Shown here: positions 9,499-18,525 of the stretch, in pieces
Numbering within the stretch: position 1 is the stretch's first letter
Layout of the letters: every line of letters begins with the position of its first letter
Source: Natronolimnobius baerhuensis
GTDB lineage: Archaea; Halobacteriota; Halobacteria; Halobacteriales; Natrialbaceae
Length of the DNA: 64,000 nucleotides
Assembly: GCF_002177135.1 (NCBI RefSeq)
Contig: NZ_MWPH01000001.1
Location: forward strand, 496,001 to 560,000
Direction of reading: 5' to 3'
The notes under the pieces: model-generated
What the model saw: the letters and a program-made list of their open reading frames with translations, nothing else
Databases searched by the model: none
Told to the model about the DNA's origin: nothing
Position numbers and translations under genes: made by a program

Positions 9499-9605
9499 CT
9501 GAGAGGGGTTTTCGTCGCCAGCCGGCTGTGTCTACCGGGAGGTGACGGGGCCGTGAATCGGCTTCAGTATACGAATCTATGAATCGCTACGAGAATTCCT
9601 CTGAG
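9499..9605 (-). repeat. 107-bp inverted repeat, right copy
   Basis: This is the reverse complement of 7320-7426, with 102 of 107 bases identical. It lies 62 bp upstream of the nucleotidyltransferase start codon and 117 bp before the hydrolase at 9722. The interval 9437-9721 holds this repeat, the presumed promoter of the nucleotidyltransferase and no gene that I can support. Confidence 0.95.
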
Positions 9606-9721
9606 TCTGGACTCGAGCGATCACCTACCCTCGAGAAACGAGCGGCGTGAGCCGCCCGCGACTCGCTTCTGACGAGCAAATCACGGCAGTTATACCGCCT
9701 CGTTCCTTCAATCCCGCCACC

Positions 9722-10279
9722 ATGTGGCCACTCGGACACGCTGCAGTCGGCTATCTCCTCTATACGCTCGCGACGCGGGCGCGATTCGACCGGCCGCCGA
9801 CGGCACTCGCCCTCTGTGCACTCCTGGTCGGCACGCAGTTTCCGGACCTCGTCGACAAGCCGCTCGCGTGGTACGTCGGCGTCCTGCCAACCGGCCGAAC
9901 CCTCGCGCACTCGTTGTTAGTCTTGATTCCCGTCTCCCTCGTCGTTCTCGCGCTCGCTCGCCGCTACGACCGGACGGAACTCGGCTTCGCGTTCGTCCTC
10001 GGCGCGCTCTCACACGCCGTCGTCGACGTCATCCCCGCACTCTGGGGCGCAGCCGACCCCAACATGCTGCTCTGGCCGCTTGTGCCCGTTGAGGCCTACG
10101 AGAGCGGCCCACCGACCGTCGTGGGGCTGTTCCTCGCGTCGCTGTCCGATCCGTACTTCCTCCTCGAGTTCGTCCTCGCCGCGCTCGCGCTCGTGGCGTG
10201 GCGACGCGATGGGTACCCCGGCCTCGAGCTCGTTCGCTCGGCGGTTGGGCGGGTGCTTCCGGGTCGGTCGGACGCCTGA
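9722..10279 (+). CDS. Membrane-bound metal-dependent hydrolase (DUF457/YdjM family)
   Basis: The 185-residue protein opens with MWPLGHAAVGYLLY and contains FPDLVDKPLAW, RTLAHSLLVL and LGALSHAVVDVIPALW. These His/Asp motifs between hydrophobic segments typify the YdjM-like membrane hydrolases. I see four to five membrane segments. The ATG at 9722 is preferred over an upstream GTG frame extension because family members begin at this MWPxGHxAxGY motif. It converges with the lipoprotein at 10319. The substrate is unknown. Confidence 0.8.
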   Translation: MWPLGHAAVGYLLYTLATRARFDRPPTALALCALLVGTQFPDLVDKPLAWYVGVLPTGRTLAHSLLVLIPVSLVVLALARRYDRTELGFAFVLGALSHAVVDVIPALWGAADPNMLLWPLVPVEAYESGPPTVVGLFLASLSDPYFLLEFVLAALALVAWRRDGYPGLELVRSAVGRVLPGRSDA

Positions 10280-10318
10280 GACGAACCGGGAACGACACGC
10301 TGTGCTGACACAGATCAG

Positions 10319-10930
10319 TTATGGTGCGTTGTACGTCGTCTCCTGATGGTCGCCGGAGAAATTGCCGTGTCGATGGGTGAGTGTCGCCTGCTGGGGCTGC
10401 TGTGGGGCGTCGACACGAATCAACGCGGTGTACGGTGTCTCTGCGTTCAAGTCTGAGCTGCCATCATGATACGTACAGGTGTAGGCATGAATTGACTCGT
10501 CCATTTGTTCGATACCAGCTACGTCGACCTGATACCCCAGACTCCGCGTCGTCACCTGCCAGCCGAGCATGACTGCCGTCTCGTAATCGGTCTCACTGAC
10601 GAACGTGATGATCGACGCATGGCCTTCGTCATCTTCCTCGAGTTGGTCCAGTCCAAACACTGTTTCTGCCTCGTCGGCTGATCGCGCACAGACGAACGAT
10701 GTCTCGTCTGTTGACCCAGTCGAATCGGCGGCCGACTCAGCCGTAGAAAATGAAACACCAGTGTGAGCAAGCATCGTAGTCTCGTAGGAGGAGTCACTCG
10801 CGTCGTCAGGAGCGTGCGAACATGCCGCGGCGCGTCGCTGTGTCTCCTCGGAACGAATTACGTCAAGACACCCGGCAACCGCAGATCCAACGAAAAGACT
10901 CCCGCCAGCGAGAACAGTTCGGCGGTGCAT
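10319..10930 (-). CDS. Tat-type lipoprotein of unknown function
   Basis: The 203-residue product starts MHRRTVLAGGSLFVGSAVAGC. It has a twin-arginine followed by a hydrophobic stretch and a lipobox ending at Cys21, so it should be exported by Tat and anchored by a lipid on the outer face of the membrane. The mature part is acidic and soluble with no family that I recognise; there are a few Cys residues (ACSHAP, FVCARSAD, YTCTYHDG). Starting at 10930 removes a 30-residue extension that would bury the signal. Direct repeats 13-47 nt upstream may control it. Confidence 0.75.
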   Translation of the reverse strand: MHRRTVLAGGSLFVGSAVAGCLDVIRSEETQRRAAACSHAPDDASDSSYETTMLAHTGVSFSTAESAADSTGSTDETSFVCARSADEAETVFGLDQLEEDDEGHASIITFVSETDYETAVMLGWQVTTRSLGYQVDVAGIEQMDESIHAYTCTYHDGSSDLNAETPYTALIRVDAPQQPQQATLTHRHGNFSGDHQETTYNAP

Positions 10931-10942
10931 ATTGATTCGAAC

Positions 10943-10977
10943 GTTGACAGTCAGATGTAAAAGTACTGTTGACTGTC
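10943..10977. promoter_or_regulatory. Paired GTTGAC(A/T)GTC direct repeats, candidate operator
   Basis: GTTGACAGTC at 10943-10952 and GTTGACTGTC at 10968-10977 are 25 bp apart start to start. They flank the likely TATA region (CTTTTACA read on the minus strand) of the lipoprotein gene. The first contains the palindrome TGACAGTCA. Placement either side of the core promoter suggests a regulator site; this is inference. Confidence 0.45.
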
Positions 10978-11152
10978 GTTTGGTATCGGTTATTTCGCTT
11001 CGATTGTTCTCGAGGCACACGCAACGTACCCGCGTTTATGTAGCGAACCCGCAGCAAGCGGAGGGTACCTGACACCGACCACTCGAGAAGACAACTCGTC
11101 GGCGAGTACAATATGTGTAGTTAAGTACGGCGACGGTCGTCTGTAGAGTACG

Positions 11153-12130
11153 ATGGTCTACTATGCGGGCGTCGACCTCGGCGCGACGAACGTGCGGGCC
11201 GCCGTCGCCAAAGGCGACGGGACGACAATCGGTGTGAGTAAAAACGCCACACCGCGGGGACCGACCGGCATCGACGTCACGGAAGGCGTGCTCCAGACAG
11301 TGCGAGAGGCCTGTATCGACGGCGACATTGATCCCGAAGCCGTCGAGTCGGCCGGTATCGGCTCGATTGGGCCGTTCGACCTCGCCGAAGGTACTGTGGT
11401 CGACCCGGCGAACCTCCCCGACTCGATTGACCGAATCCCGCTCACCGGCCCGATTGGTGAACTGATCGACAGCGACGAAGTCTACCTGCACAACGATACG
11501 AACGCGGGCGTCATCGGCGAACGGTTCCACGCCGACCGCAACCCCGACGACATGGTCTACATCACCATCTCCTCGGGGATCGGTGCCGGCGTCTGCTGTG
11601 ACGGTGAAATTTTGGCCGGCTGGGACGGCAACGCGGGCGAGGTCGGCCACTGCGTCGTCGACCCGCGTGGGCGACTCACCTGTGGCTGTGGCATCGACGG
11701 CCACTGGGAGGCGTACTGTTCGGGCAACGGCATCCCCGACTACACTCGCCTACTCGCCGAAGACGACCCAACCATTACGACCTCGCTCCCGCTCGAGGAT
11801 CCCGACTTTACCGCTAAAGACGTCTTCGAACTCGCAGGCGAGGACGAACTGGCAGACTACACGATTGACCAACTCGCCCACTGGAACGCCATCGGCGTCG
11901 CGAACGTGATCCACTCCTTTGCCCCGCTCGTGATCTCCTTCGGCGGTGCCGTCTCGCTGCACAATGAGGACCTCGTGATCGACCCGATTCGCGAGCGTGT
12001 CGCTGACATGGTCCTGAGCAACGTCCCCGAAATCCGCGTGACGGATATGGGCGACGACGTGGTACTCGAGGGCGCACTCGCGAGTGCGATGACCGAAGGG
12101 ACCGGCGACCAGCGGCGATTCCAGAACTGA
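11153..12130 (+). CDS. ROK-family glucokinase
   Basis: The 325-residue enzyme has the ATP-phosphate loop YYAGVDLGATNVRAAV at its N-terminus. HNDTNAGVIGE holds the catalytic Asp, and GNAGEVGHCVVD and TCGCGIDGHWEAYCSG follow. The last is the ROK zinc motif, here with His where many members have the third Cys. It should phosphorylate glucose to glucose-6-phosphate with ATP in the cytosol, feeding the semi-phosphorylative or amino-sugar pathways. Length agrees with archaeal ROK glucokinases. The upstream 222 bp (10931-11152) is shared with the divergent lipoprotein. Confidence 0.88.
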   Translation: MVYYAGVDLGATNVRAAVAKGDGTTIGVSKNATPRGPTGIDVTEGVLQTVREACIDGDIDPEAVESAGIGSIGPFDLAEGTVVDPANLPDSIDRIPLTGPIGELIDSDEVYLHNDTNAGVIGERFHADRNPDDMVYITISSGIGAGVCCDGEILAGWDGNAGEVGHCVVDPRGRLTCGCGIDGHWEAYCSGNGIPDYTRLLAEDDPTITTSLPLEDPDFTAKDVFELAGEDELADYTIDQLAHWNAIGVANVIHSFAPLVISFGGAVSLHNEDLVIDPIRERVADMVLSNVPEIRVTDMGDDVVLEGALASAMTEGTGDQRRFQN

Positions 12131-12203
12131 ACGGCAATTCGCAATTGCGAGTCTCGAACCGCGTGAGGTGAGGTTATGTGTCTTCGGCGACGTATTGAGA
12201 GAT

Positions 12204-13715
12204 ATGCGACGACGAGCCCTCCTTCGGACTGGCGGCGCGGGCCTGGGAATCGCGTTCGCGGGGACTGGACTGCTCGCCGGCCACAGCCGAGCACAGCCCA
12301 CGACAACACAGTCTTCGTACGAACCGCTCGGCCGCGTCGACATCGATAACGCGGCGGAAGCCGTCGTTGGCGACGACGGCGACATCGTCTACGTCGCGGC
12401 CACTACCGGCTTTGCGACCGTCGATATTAACGATCCGAGCGAACCCGAACTCCTGGCCGAAGAGCGCGGCCTCGAGTTCGATGAACGGAGATTCAACGAA
12501 ATTCTTGACGTGAAAGTCGACGGCGACCTGCTCGCTGTTGCTGGCCCGGCAAATCAGGCGAACGACTTTCTCTTTCACGGCTTTGCAGTATACGACGTCA
12601 GCGACCCTGCCGAACCGGAACTGCTCGGCGAGCCGTACGAAACCGGCTACCACATCCACAACTGCTACCTCGAGGACGAAACGCTCTACGTCGTCGGCAA
12701 CGGCGAACTCGAGAATCCGCTCGTCATCTACGACCTGGGCGGCGACGAAATCGAAGAGATAGGTCGGTGGTCATTGGTCGAACACGAACCGGACTGGCAG
12801 GATGTCGACTGGCTCGTACGGTACCTCCACGACGTGTACGTCCACGACGACATCGCCTACCTCGCCCACTGGAACGCCGGAACCTACCTGCTCGACGTCA
12901 GCGACCCCAGCGATCCGGCGTACATCTCCCACGTCACAGAGACAACGCTTGAGGACGAACTGGCTGTCGAGGACGACAACGAGGCACAGATGGGACTGCC
13001 AGGCAACGACCACTACTCAGCGGTCGACGACACGGGCGATCTCCTCGGGGTCGGCCGCGAGGCCTGGGCGACGGGCCAGGGAGATCCTGACGGTCCCGGT
13101 GGGATCGATCTCTACGACGTAAGCGACCCTGCCGATCCCGTCCACCAGGCGACAATCGACGCGCCTCGAGCGCTCAACGAGCGCTCCAACGGCGGGCTCT
13201 GGACAACGGCACACAACTTCGAACTGCGCGACGGCGAACTCTACGCCTCGTGGTATCAGGGTGGCGTGACGATTCACGACGTGAGCGACCCGAGCGAGCC
13301 CGAGGAAATCGCCTCATGGCGCGACCCCGAAACCGCGGGCTTCTGGACCGCTCGAGTCGCCGAGTCCGGCGAGACGTTCGTCGCGAGCAGTACCGAACTC
13401 ATCCCGAACGCGCCGACGGAAGGCGCGCTCTATACGTTCCCAATCGAGGCCGGTGAACGGGCCGACCAGCCCTCACTCACCGATCCCGACGATCTCGCGT
13501 TCGACGTCGAAGCGCCGGACGACGAGAACGGGGAAAGCGGCGGTAGCGATGACGCGGAGACCAACGCTGACGACGGAGGCAACGGCGATGAGAGTGACAG
13601 TGAGAACGGCGACAACGGCTCGGATTCCGTCGCCGGCTTTACCATCGGGGTCGGCGCTGCGGGTGGACTCGCCGCGCTCGAGGTGCTTCGACGACGCAGC
13701 GACCGCGACGAGTGA
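12204..13715 (+). CDS. Tat-exported LVIVD-repeat surface protein
   Basis: The 503-residue protein begins with MRRRALLRTGGAGLGIAFAG, a Tat signal, followed by cleavage near HSRAQ. The body repeats the phrase YDVSDPAEPELL or close variants (DINDPSEPELL, LDVSDPSDPAYI, YDVSDPADPVHQ, HDVSDPSEPEEI). This is the LVIVD/beta-propeller repeat of extracellular proteins. A Ser/Asp/Glu-rich linker (residues 435-475) leads to VAGFTIGVGAAGGLAALEVL and RRRSDRDE. This resembles an archaeosortase sorting tail but lacks the strict PGF triplet. The start at 12204 puts the twin Arg at the N-terminus; a GTG at 12168 would not. It is probably a surface-anchored binding protein. Confidence 0.85.
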   Translation: MRRRALLRTGGAGLGIAFAGTGLLAGHSRAQPTTTQSSYEPLGRVDIDNAAEAVVGDDGDIVYVAATTGFATVDINDPSEPELLAEERGLEFDERRFNEILDVKVDGDLLAVAGPANQANDFLFHGFAVYDVSDPAEPELLGEPYETGYHIHNCYLEDETLYVVGNGELENPLVIYDLGGDEIEEIGRWSLVEHEPDWQDVDWLVRYLHDVYVHDDIAYLAHWNAGTYLLDVSDPSDPAYISHVTETTLEDELAVEDDNEAQMGLPGNDHYSAVDDTGDLLGVGREAWATGQGDPDGPGGIDLYDVSDPADPVHQATIDAPRALNERSNGGLWTTAHNFELRDGELYASWYQGGVTIHDVSDPSEPEEIASWRDPETAGFWTARVAESGETFVASSTELIPNAPTEGALYTFPIEAGERADQPSLTDPDDLAFDVEAPDDENGESGGSDDAETNADDGGNGDESDSENGDNGSDSVAGFTIGVGAAGGLAALEVLRRRSDRDE

Positions 13716-13811
13716 ACTGTCTCGGGTAGCTTTCTCGAGTGCGCCGGCGCTCGCGTGGCCGAACAATGATATGCCCGGCACGCCGAGTGAACACCAACGA
13801 ACGGTGTCCCA

Positions 13812-16490
13812 ATGACGAGTCACTACGATCACGAGCAGGTCCAGGAGTTTTGGCAATACGTCTGGGAGCGCGACGAGGTGTATCACCTCGAGGACGACGC
13901 CGTCGATCCGACCTACGTCCTCGGTATGTTTCCCTACACGTCGGGGACGCTGCATATGGGTCACGTCCGCAACTACGCAATTACGGACGCCTACGCGCGC
14001 TACCGACGAATGCAAGGCGATGACGTGCTCCATCCGATGGGATGGGACGCGTTTGGCCTTCCAGCCGAAAACGCCGCCTACGAGCGCGCGAGCGATCCGA
14101 ACTCGTGGACACAGGCCTGTATCCGCCGGATGCGTGAAGAACTCGAGACGATGGGCTTCGGGTACGACTGGTCGCGAGAGATCACGACCTGTGAGCCAGA
14201 CTACTATCAATGGAATCAGTGGCTGTTCAAGCGATTCTACGAGGCGGGACTCGTCGAGTACGAGGCCGCCTCGGTTAACTGGTGTCCCGACTGCGAGACG
14301 GTGCTGGCTGACGCACAGGTCACAGAGGATGCAGACGGACACGTCTGCTGGCGCTGTGAAACGCCCGTCACTCGGCGGGAACTCGATCAGTGGTTCTTTA
14401 CGATTACCGACTACGCCGAGGAACTCGTCGACGGACTCGACGACCTCGAGGGCTGGCCCGACGGCGTCCGCGAGATTCAGCGTAACTGGATCGGCCGACA
14501 GGAGGGGACCCGAATCACGTTCGGAGTCGCTGAGGGGAAGACAGAGACCACCGCCGTCGACGTGTTCAGCACGCGCCCGGACACCATCTACGGCGCGACC
14601 TTCCTCGCGGTCTCGCCCGGCCACGAGTTCGCGCGCGACCTCGCCGAAACCGACGACCGCGTCGCAGAGTACGTCGATACCGTCCGCGAGCAAGACCCCG
14701 GCGACGTTGGCCTCTCGGGTGTCGAAACCGACGCGACGGCGATTCACCCGCTGACCGGCGAGGAACTGCCGGTGTACGTCGCGGGCTACGTCCTCGAGGA
14801 TGTCGGCACCGGCGCGGTAATGGGCGTTCCCGCACACAACGAGCGCGATCACGCCTTCGCCGCCGAGCACGACCTCCCCGTTACAGGCGTCGTTACGCCG
14901 ACAGCAGGGGCGACCGACGTCGACCTCGAGTCCGCAGCCTACACCGGCGAGGGCATTCTCGAGGATAGCGGCGAGTATTCGGGCCTCGAGAGCGAGGCGG
15001 CTCGCGAGCGGCTGGTTGAGGACCACGACGCCCTCGAGGCGGACGTGACCTACCGACTGCGCGATTGGCTGATCTCCCGGCAGCGCTACTGGGGGACGCC
15101 GATTCCGGTCGTTCACTGTGATGACTGTGGGCACGTCCTCGTTCCGGACGAGGACCTGCCTGTCGAACTGCCGGAGTTCGTTCGGACGACGGGGAACCCG
15201 CTCGCGGAACACGAGTCGTTCCGCGAGACCGAGTGTCCCGACTGCGGCGGCCCGGCCCGCCGCGAGACGGATACGATGGACACCTTCGTCGATTCGTCGT
15301 GGTACTACCTGCGATTCCTCTCGCCGGACTACGACGACGGCCCGTTCGACCCCGAAAAGGCAGCCGAGTGGATGCCCATCGACGTCTACGTCGGCGGCGA
15401 CGAACACGCCATCCTCCACCTGCTCTACATCCGCTTTTTCGCCCGTGCGCTGTCCGATCTCGGGCTGCTCGAGTGTCGCGAGCCGGTCCAGGAACTCATC
15501 AGCCAGGGGACGGTGCTGTACGACGGCGAAAAGATGTCGAGTTCGAAAGGCAACGTCGTCGCGCCACAGGAGTACGGTGCGGAGACGACCCGACTGTTCG
15601 TCCTCTCGGCGGCCCACCCCGAACAGGACTTCGAGTGGACGGCAAACAATGTTCGCGGGGCCTACGACCTCCAACAGGACCTCTACGGGATGGCGACTGC
15701 GTTCGTCGAAGAAGGCGATACCCGCCTCGAGCGAACGCCTCACGACGACTATCTTGCTGGCGAGATCGACCGGACGATCATCGCCGTCACCGAGGAGTAC
15801 GAGCGGTTTCGGTTCCATCGCGCCGCAACCGAAATTCGAGAACTGGCCCAACTGCTTCGACGCTATCGAGCCTACGACCGGCCCCACGACGAGACCTACC
15901 GCCGCGGGCTATTGACCCTCGCGGCGTTGATTTCGCCGATGGCACCGCATCTGGGCGAGGAGTGCTGGAACAAACTCCGCGGTGATGGTCTCGTCGTCGA
16001 CGCCGACTGGCCCGAACCAGAGAGTGAGATCGAAGACCACCGCCTCGAGCGGCGACTGGTCGAGCGAACGCTCGCGGACGTCCGCGATATTGTCGATGTT
16101 GCCTCGATTGACGAACCCGAGCGGATCGACCTGATTGTCGCGCCGACGTGGACGTATCGCGCGGCGGCACAGGCTGGCGACGCCGGTGACGGACCCCCGA
16201 CCGAGGCCGAACTCGAGTCACTCGCCGAGCGCCTCCGCGATGAGACGGACGCGGACATCGACGCTGATCGAATCAGTGCCTTCCTCGAGCAGCGAGCCGA
16301 CGCACACGGCCACGGCGTTGACGCGATGCTCGAGCCAGAGCGCGAGCGCCTGTTGCTCGAGCAGGCCGCCTGGCTCGTGACGGACGAGTTCGAGGCGGAC
16401 GTGACGATTCGCCGCGCGGGCGCGGTCGATCTTGGGGATGACCGCGAGACGACCGCCCGACCCGGCAAACCGGCGATTCGGATCGAGTGA
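13812..16490 (+). CDS. leuS: Leucyl-tRNA synthetase, bacterial-type body with archaeal-type tail
   Basis: The 892-residue enzyme has the class I signatures GTLHMGHVRNY near residue 46 and KMSSSKGN near residue 575. It also has the LeuRS editing domain with VFSTRPDTIYGATFLAVSPG and GVPAHNERDHAFA. WCPDCETVLA and CWRCETPV form the zinc-binding module typical of the bacterial type, and the domain order is bacterial. The extreme C-terminus, ETTARPGKPAIRIE, instead matches the archaeal/eukaryal-type LeuRS end. Natrialba magadii is known to carry two such chimeric LeuRSs, one clearly more active. Which of the two this gene matches, and whether a second copy exists, cannot be seen here. Confidence 0.95.
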   Translation: MTSHYDHEQVQEFWQYVWERDEVYHLEDDAVDPTYVLGMFPYTSGTLHMGHVRNYAITDAYARYRRMQGDDVLHPMGWDAFGLPAENAAYERASDPNSWTQACIRRMREELETMGFGYDWSREITTCEPDYYQWNQWLFKRFYEAGLVEYEAASVNWCPDCETVLADAQVTEDADGHVCWRCETPVTRRELDQWFFTITDYAEELVDGLDDLEGWPDGVREIQRNWIGRQEGTRITFGVAEGKTETTAVDVFSTRPDTIYGATFLAVSPGHEFARDLAETDDRVAEYVDTVREQDPGDVGLSGVETDATAIHPLTGEELPVYVAGYVLEDVGTGAVMGVPAHNERDHAFAAEHDLPVTGVVTPTAGATDVDLESAAYTGEGILEDSGEYSGLESEAARERLVEDHDALEADVTYRLRDWLISRQRYWGTPIPVVHCDDCGHVLVPDEDLPVELPEFVRTTGNPLAEHESFRETECPDCGGPARRETDTMDTFVDSSWYYLRFLSPDYDDGPFDPEKAAEWMPIDVYVGGDEHAILHLLYIRFFARALSDLGLLECREPVQELISQGTVLYDGEKMSSSKGNVVAPQEYGAETTRLFVLSAAHPEQDFEWTANNVRGAYDLQQDLYGMATAFVEEGDTRLERTPHDDYLAGEIDRTIIAVTEEYERFRFHRAATEIRELAQLLRRYRAYDRPHDETYRRGLLTLAALISPMAPHLGEECWNKLRGDGLVVDADWPEPESEIEDHRLERRLVERTLADVRDIVDVASIDEPERIDLIVAPTWTYRAAAQAGDAGDGPPTEAELESLAERLRDETDADIDADRISAFLEQRADAHGHGVDAMLEPERERLLLEQAAWLVTDEFEADVTIRRAGAVDLGDDRETTARPGKPAIRIE

Positions 16491-16567
16491 GGGCTGGCGG
16501 CTACCGACAGTCGTTGCCAGCGTCGAAACCCCCTTTTCATGGGCGTTCCTACAGCGAGACAGATGTT

Positions 16568-17554
16568 ATGCCGACCGTGACCGTCAGCGCAGGCGCGCGC
16601 CTCCACGTTGGCTTTCAGAACCTCTCGCTGGCCCGTCAGCGCCTCTATGGGGGCGTTGGAATCGGCCTGGCAGAGCCACGCGTCACCGTCACCGCGTCTC
16701 CCGCCGAAACCGTCGACTGTGTCGACTCGCTCGGGCGCGAGTACGCAACGCGGGCCTGTGACATTCTCGAGGTTCCGGGCGTCTCGATCACGCTCGAGGA
16801 GCGACTGCCGCGTCACGTCGGGCTCGGCAGCGGCACGCAACTCGCGCTCGCGGTGTTTGCGGCGACGGCAGTTGCACACGATCTCGAACCCGATATTCGT
16901 GACCACGCCCCTGCGATGGGACGCGGTGGACGAAGCGGTATCGGCGTCGCGACGTTCGAGGACGGCGGCTTCGTGGTCGACGCGGGCCATCCGACCGCTC
17001 GATTCACGACACGCCCGCCTGATGAAGGCGACTGGACGGTTCCGCCGGTCGTCGCCCGCCACGACCTGCCCGACGATTGGCGATTTCTCGTCGTCGTCCC
17101 CGACGTTGCTCCCGGTCGCAGCGGCGAGAGCGAAGACGAGAGTATGCGTGCGGTCGTCGAACGCGCAGACCCTGCCGTCGCGGACGAACTCGCCGGCGTC
17201 GTCACCCGAAAACTGCTGCCAGCAGCCGCGGCCGGCCGACTCGAGGCCTTCGGGGAAGCCATCGCCGAAATCGGCCGCAAGAACGGCGCGTGGTACGCCG
17301 ACGCCCAGGGTGGCGTGTTCCGCCCGCCCGCAGGCGAACTCGTCGAGGCGCTCGAGGACTGCCCTGTGCTCTCGGGAATCGGCCAGTCCTCGTGGGGACC
17401 GGTCGTTTACGGCGTGACCGACCGCAACCACGGCGATGAGGCAGTGAGCGCGGCCGAGGACGCACTGTCGGCTCGTGGACTCGAGGGCGAGGTATTGCTC
17501 TCGCAGGCTGCGACGAGTGGTGCGACAATTCGTGGCGGCGACGCCGAGCCATAG
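16568..17554 (+). CDS. GHMP-fold beta-RFAP synthase-like protein
   Basis: The 328-residue protein starts VTVSAGARLHVGFQNLS and has PRHVGLGSGTQLALAV, the glycine-rich phosphate loop of the GHMP superfamily in the form found in beta-ribofuranosylaminobenzene 5'-phosphate synthase. GRGGRSGIGVATFEDGGFVV and SGIGQSSWGPVVYG are further family segments. In methanogens this enzyme joins 4-hydroxybenzoate or aminobenzoate to PRPP in methanopterin synthesis. Its role in a haloarchaeon is unsettled, perhaps in a modified pterin. The ATG at 16568 gives the family N-terminus. It is 77 bp after leuS on the same strand. Confidence 0.8.
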   Translation: MPTVTVSAGARLHVGFQNLSLARQRLYGGVGIGLAEPRVTVTASPAETVDCVDSLGREYATRACDILEVPGVSITLEERLPRHVGLGSGTQLALAVFAATAVAHDLEPDIRDHAPAMGRGGRSGIGVATFEDGGFVVDAGHPTARFTTRPPDEGDWTVPPVVARHDLPDDWRFLVVVPDVAPGRSGESEDESMRAVVERADPAVADELAGVVTRKLLPAAAAGRLEAFGEAIAEIGRKNGAWYADAQGGVFRPPAGELVEALEDCPVLSGIGQSSWGPVVYGVTDRNHGDEAVSAAEDALSARGLEGEVLLSQAATSGATIRGGDAEP

Positions 17555-17603
17555 CTGGTAGTGGGGTAGTCGTAGCCGAGCGCCGACCGTCGGATCACGA
17601 ACA

Positions 17604-17610
17604 TCTATAC
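17604..17610 (+). promoter_or_regulatory. Candidate TATA element of the RecA-like gene
   Basis: TCTATAC is centred 26 nt before the ATG at 17633, in a 78-bp spacer. This is consistent with a leaderless start for the 17.6-kb gene module. Confidence 0.45.
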
Positions 17611-17632
17611 CGCATGCCACCCACGGACGCGT

Positions 17633-18469
17633 ATGGAGCGGATGCCGCTTGGCGTCTCACGACTCGACCGACTCATCGGGGGCGGGGCCCCGACCGGCAG
17701 CGTCGTCCTGGCCGCTGGCGACTCCGGGGCGGGGGCCCGAGAGTTCTGCTATACGAGTGCCGTGATGAACGGCCTCGCAATTCAGGAAGCCGACCAGTTC
17801 GACCTCCACTACGGCAGCCTCGAGTCGAGTGCGGTCCTCCCCGAGTCGGTTCACTACGTCTCCTTTACCGACGATCAGCGGGCAGTCACACGGGAGATGT
17901 CGTTCGTGATGAACGACGACCTCGTCATCGACGGGATGGGAGCAGTCGAGTTCGTCGAACTGGCCGAGGAGTACTTTCAGTTGACGCCGGTGCCGACGGA
18001 GTGGTACGCCGAACGGACAGCCACCATTACCGAACTTGGCTCACAGACCGAACGCGGCGACATTCTCGAGGCCTTTGCGGACTATCTCTCGGCACAGGCT
18101 GCGGGCAGCCTCGTCGTCGTCGATTCCATTACGGATCTGGTTGCTGCGGCCGACGAGCGCTTTGATTGGGCCGATCTGACGGTCCTCCTGAAGGGACTGG
18201 CCCGCGCGTCCCGTCGCTGGGGCAGTGTCATCTTGTTGCTGGTCAACTCGGACGTCCTCGAGGCAACCGAATTCGGCCGACTCAAGGAGGCAACCGACGG
18301 CACACTGCTATTCGAGTGGGAAAGCGGCGGCTCAGAGCGTGCACGCACCCTCGTCGTCGAACAGTTCCGGGGGGTCCTCTCACGACTCGAGGATGAAGAC
18401 ATCGTTCGTTTCGAGACCGAAATCGGTGATGATGGTTTCGACATTAGTACTGTTCGAAAAATACGATAA
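17633..18469 (+). CDS. RecA/KaiC-like (HTR-like) protein with degenerate P-loop
   Basis: The 278-residue protein has the layout of the haloarchaeal HTR-like branch of RecA/KaiC proteins. MPLGVSRLDRLIGGGAPTGS is the family opening, a P-loop position follows at residues 29-36, and SLVVVDSITDLVAAA is a Walker B strand near residue 161. In the P-loop, GDSGAGAR replaces GxxGxGK(T/S): the Lys is Ala35 and the Thr/Ser is Arg36. Classical ATP hydrolysis is therefore doubtful, and a regulatory or scaffolding role is more likely. It is followed 88 bp later by a coiled-coil zinc protein with its own TATA. Confidence 0.75.
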   Translation: MERMPLGVSRLDRLIGGGAPTGSVVLAAGDSGAGAREFCYTSAVMNGLAIQEADQFDLHYGSLESSAVLPESVHYVSFTDDQRAVTREMSFVMNDDLVIDGMGAVEFVELAEEYFQLTPVPTEWYAERTATITELGSQTERGDILEAFADYLSAQAAGSLVVVDSITDLVAAADERFDWADLTVLLKGLARASRRWGSVILLLVNSDVLEATEFGRLKEATDGTLLFEWESGGSERARTLVVEQFRGVLSRLEDEDIVRFETEIGDDGFDISTVRKIR

Positions 18470-18525
18470 TCTTCGGCTTGACGGACTTAGCATCCGTATT
18501 ACGTCCGATTGCAGTGGGCAGCAAC

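Noticed and set aside
13473-15887. Open frame of 804 codons antisense to leuS
   Set aside because: It mirrors leuS codons in a GC-rich genome, has no family motif and overlaps two real genes with clear catalytic signatures.
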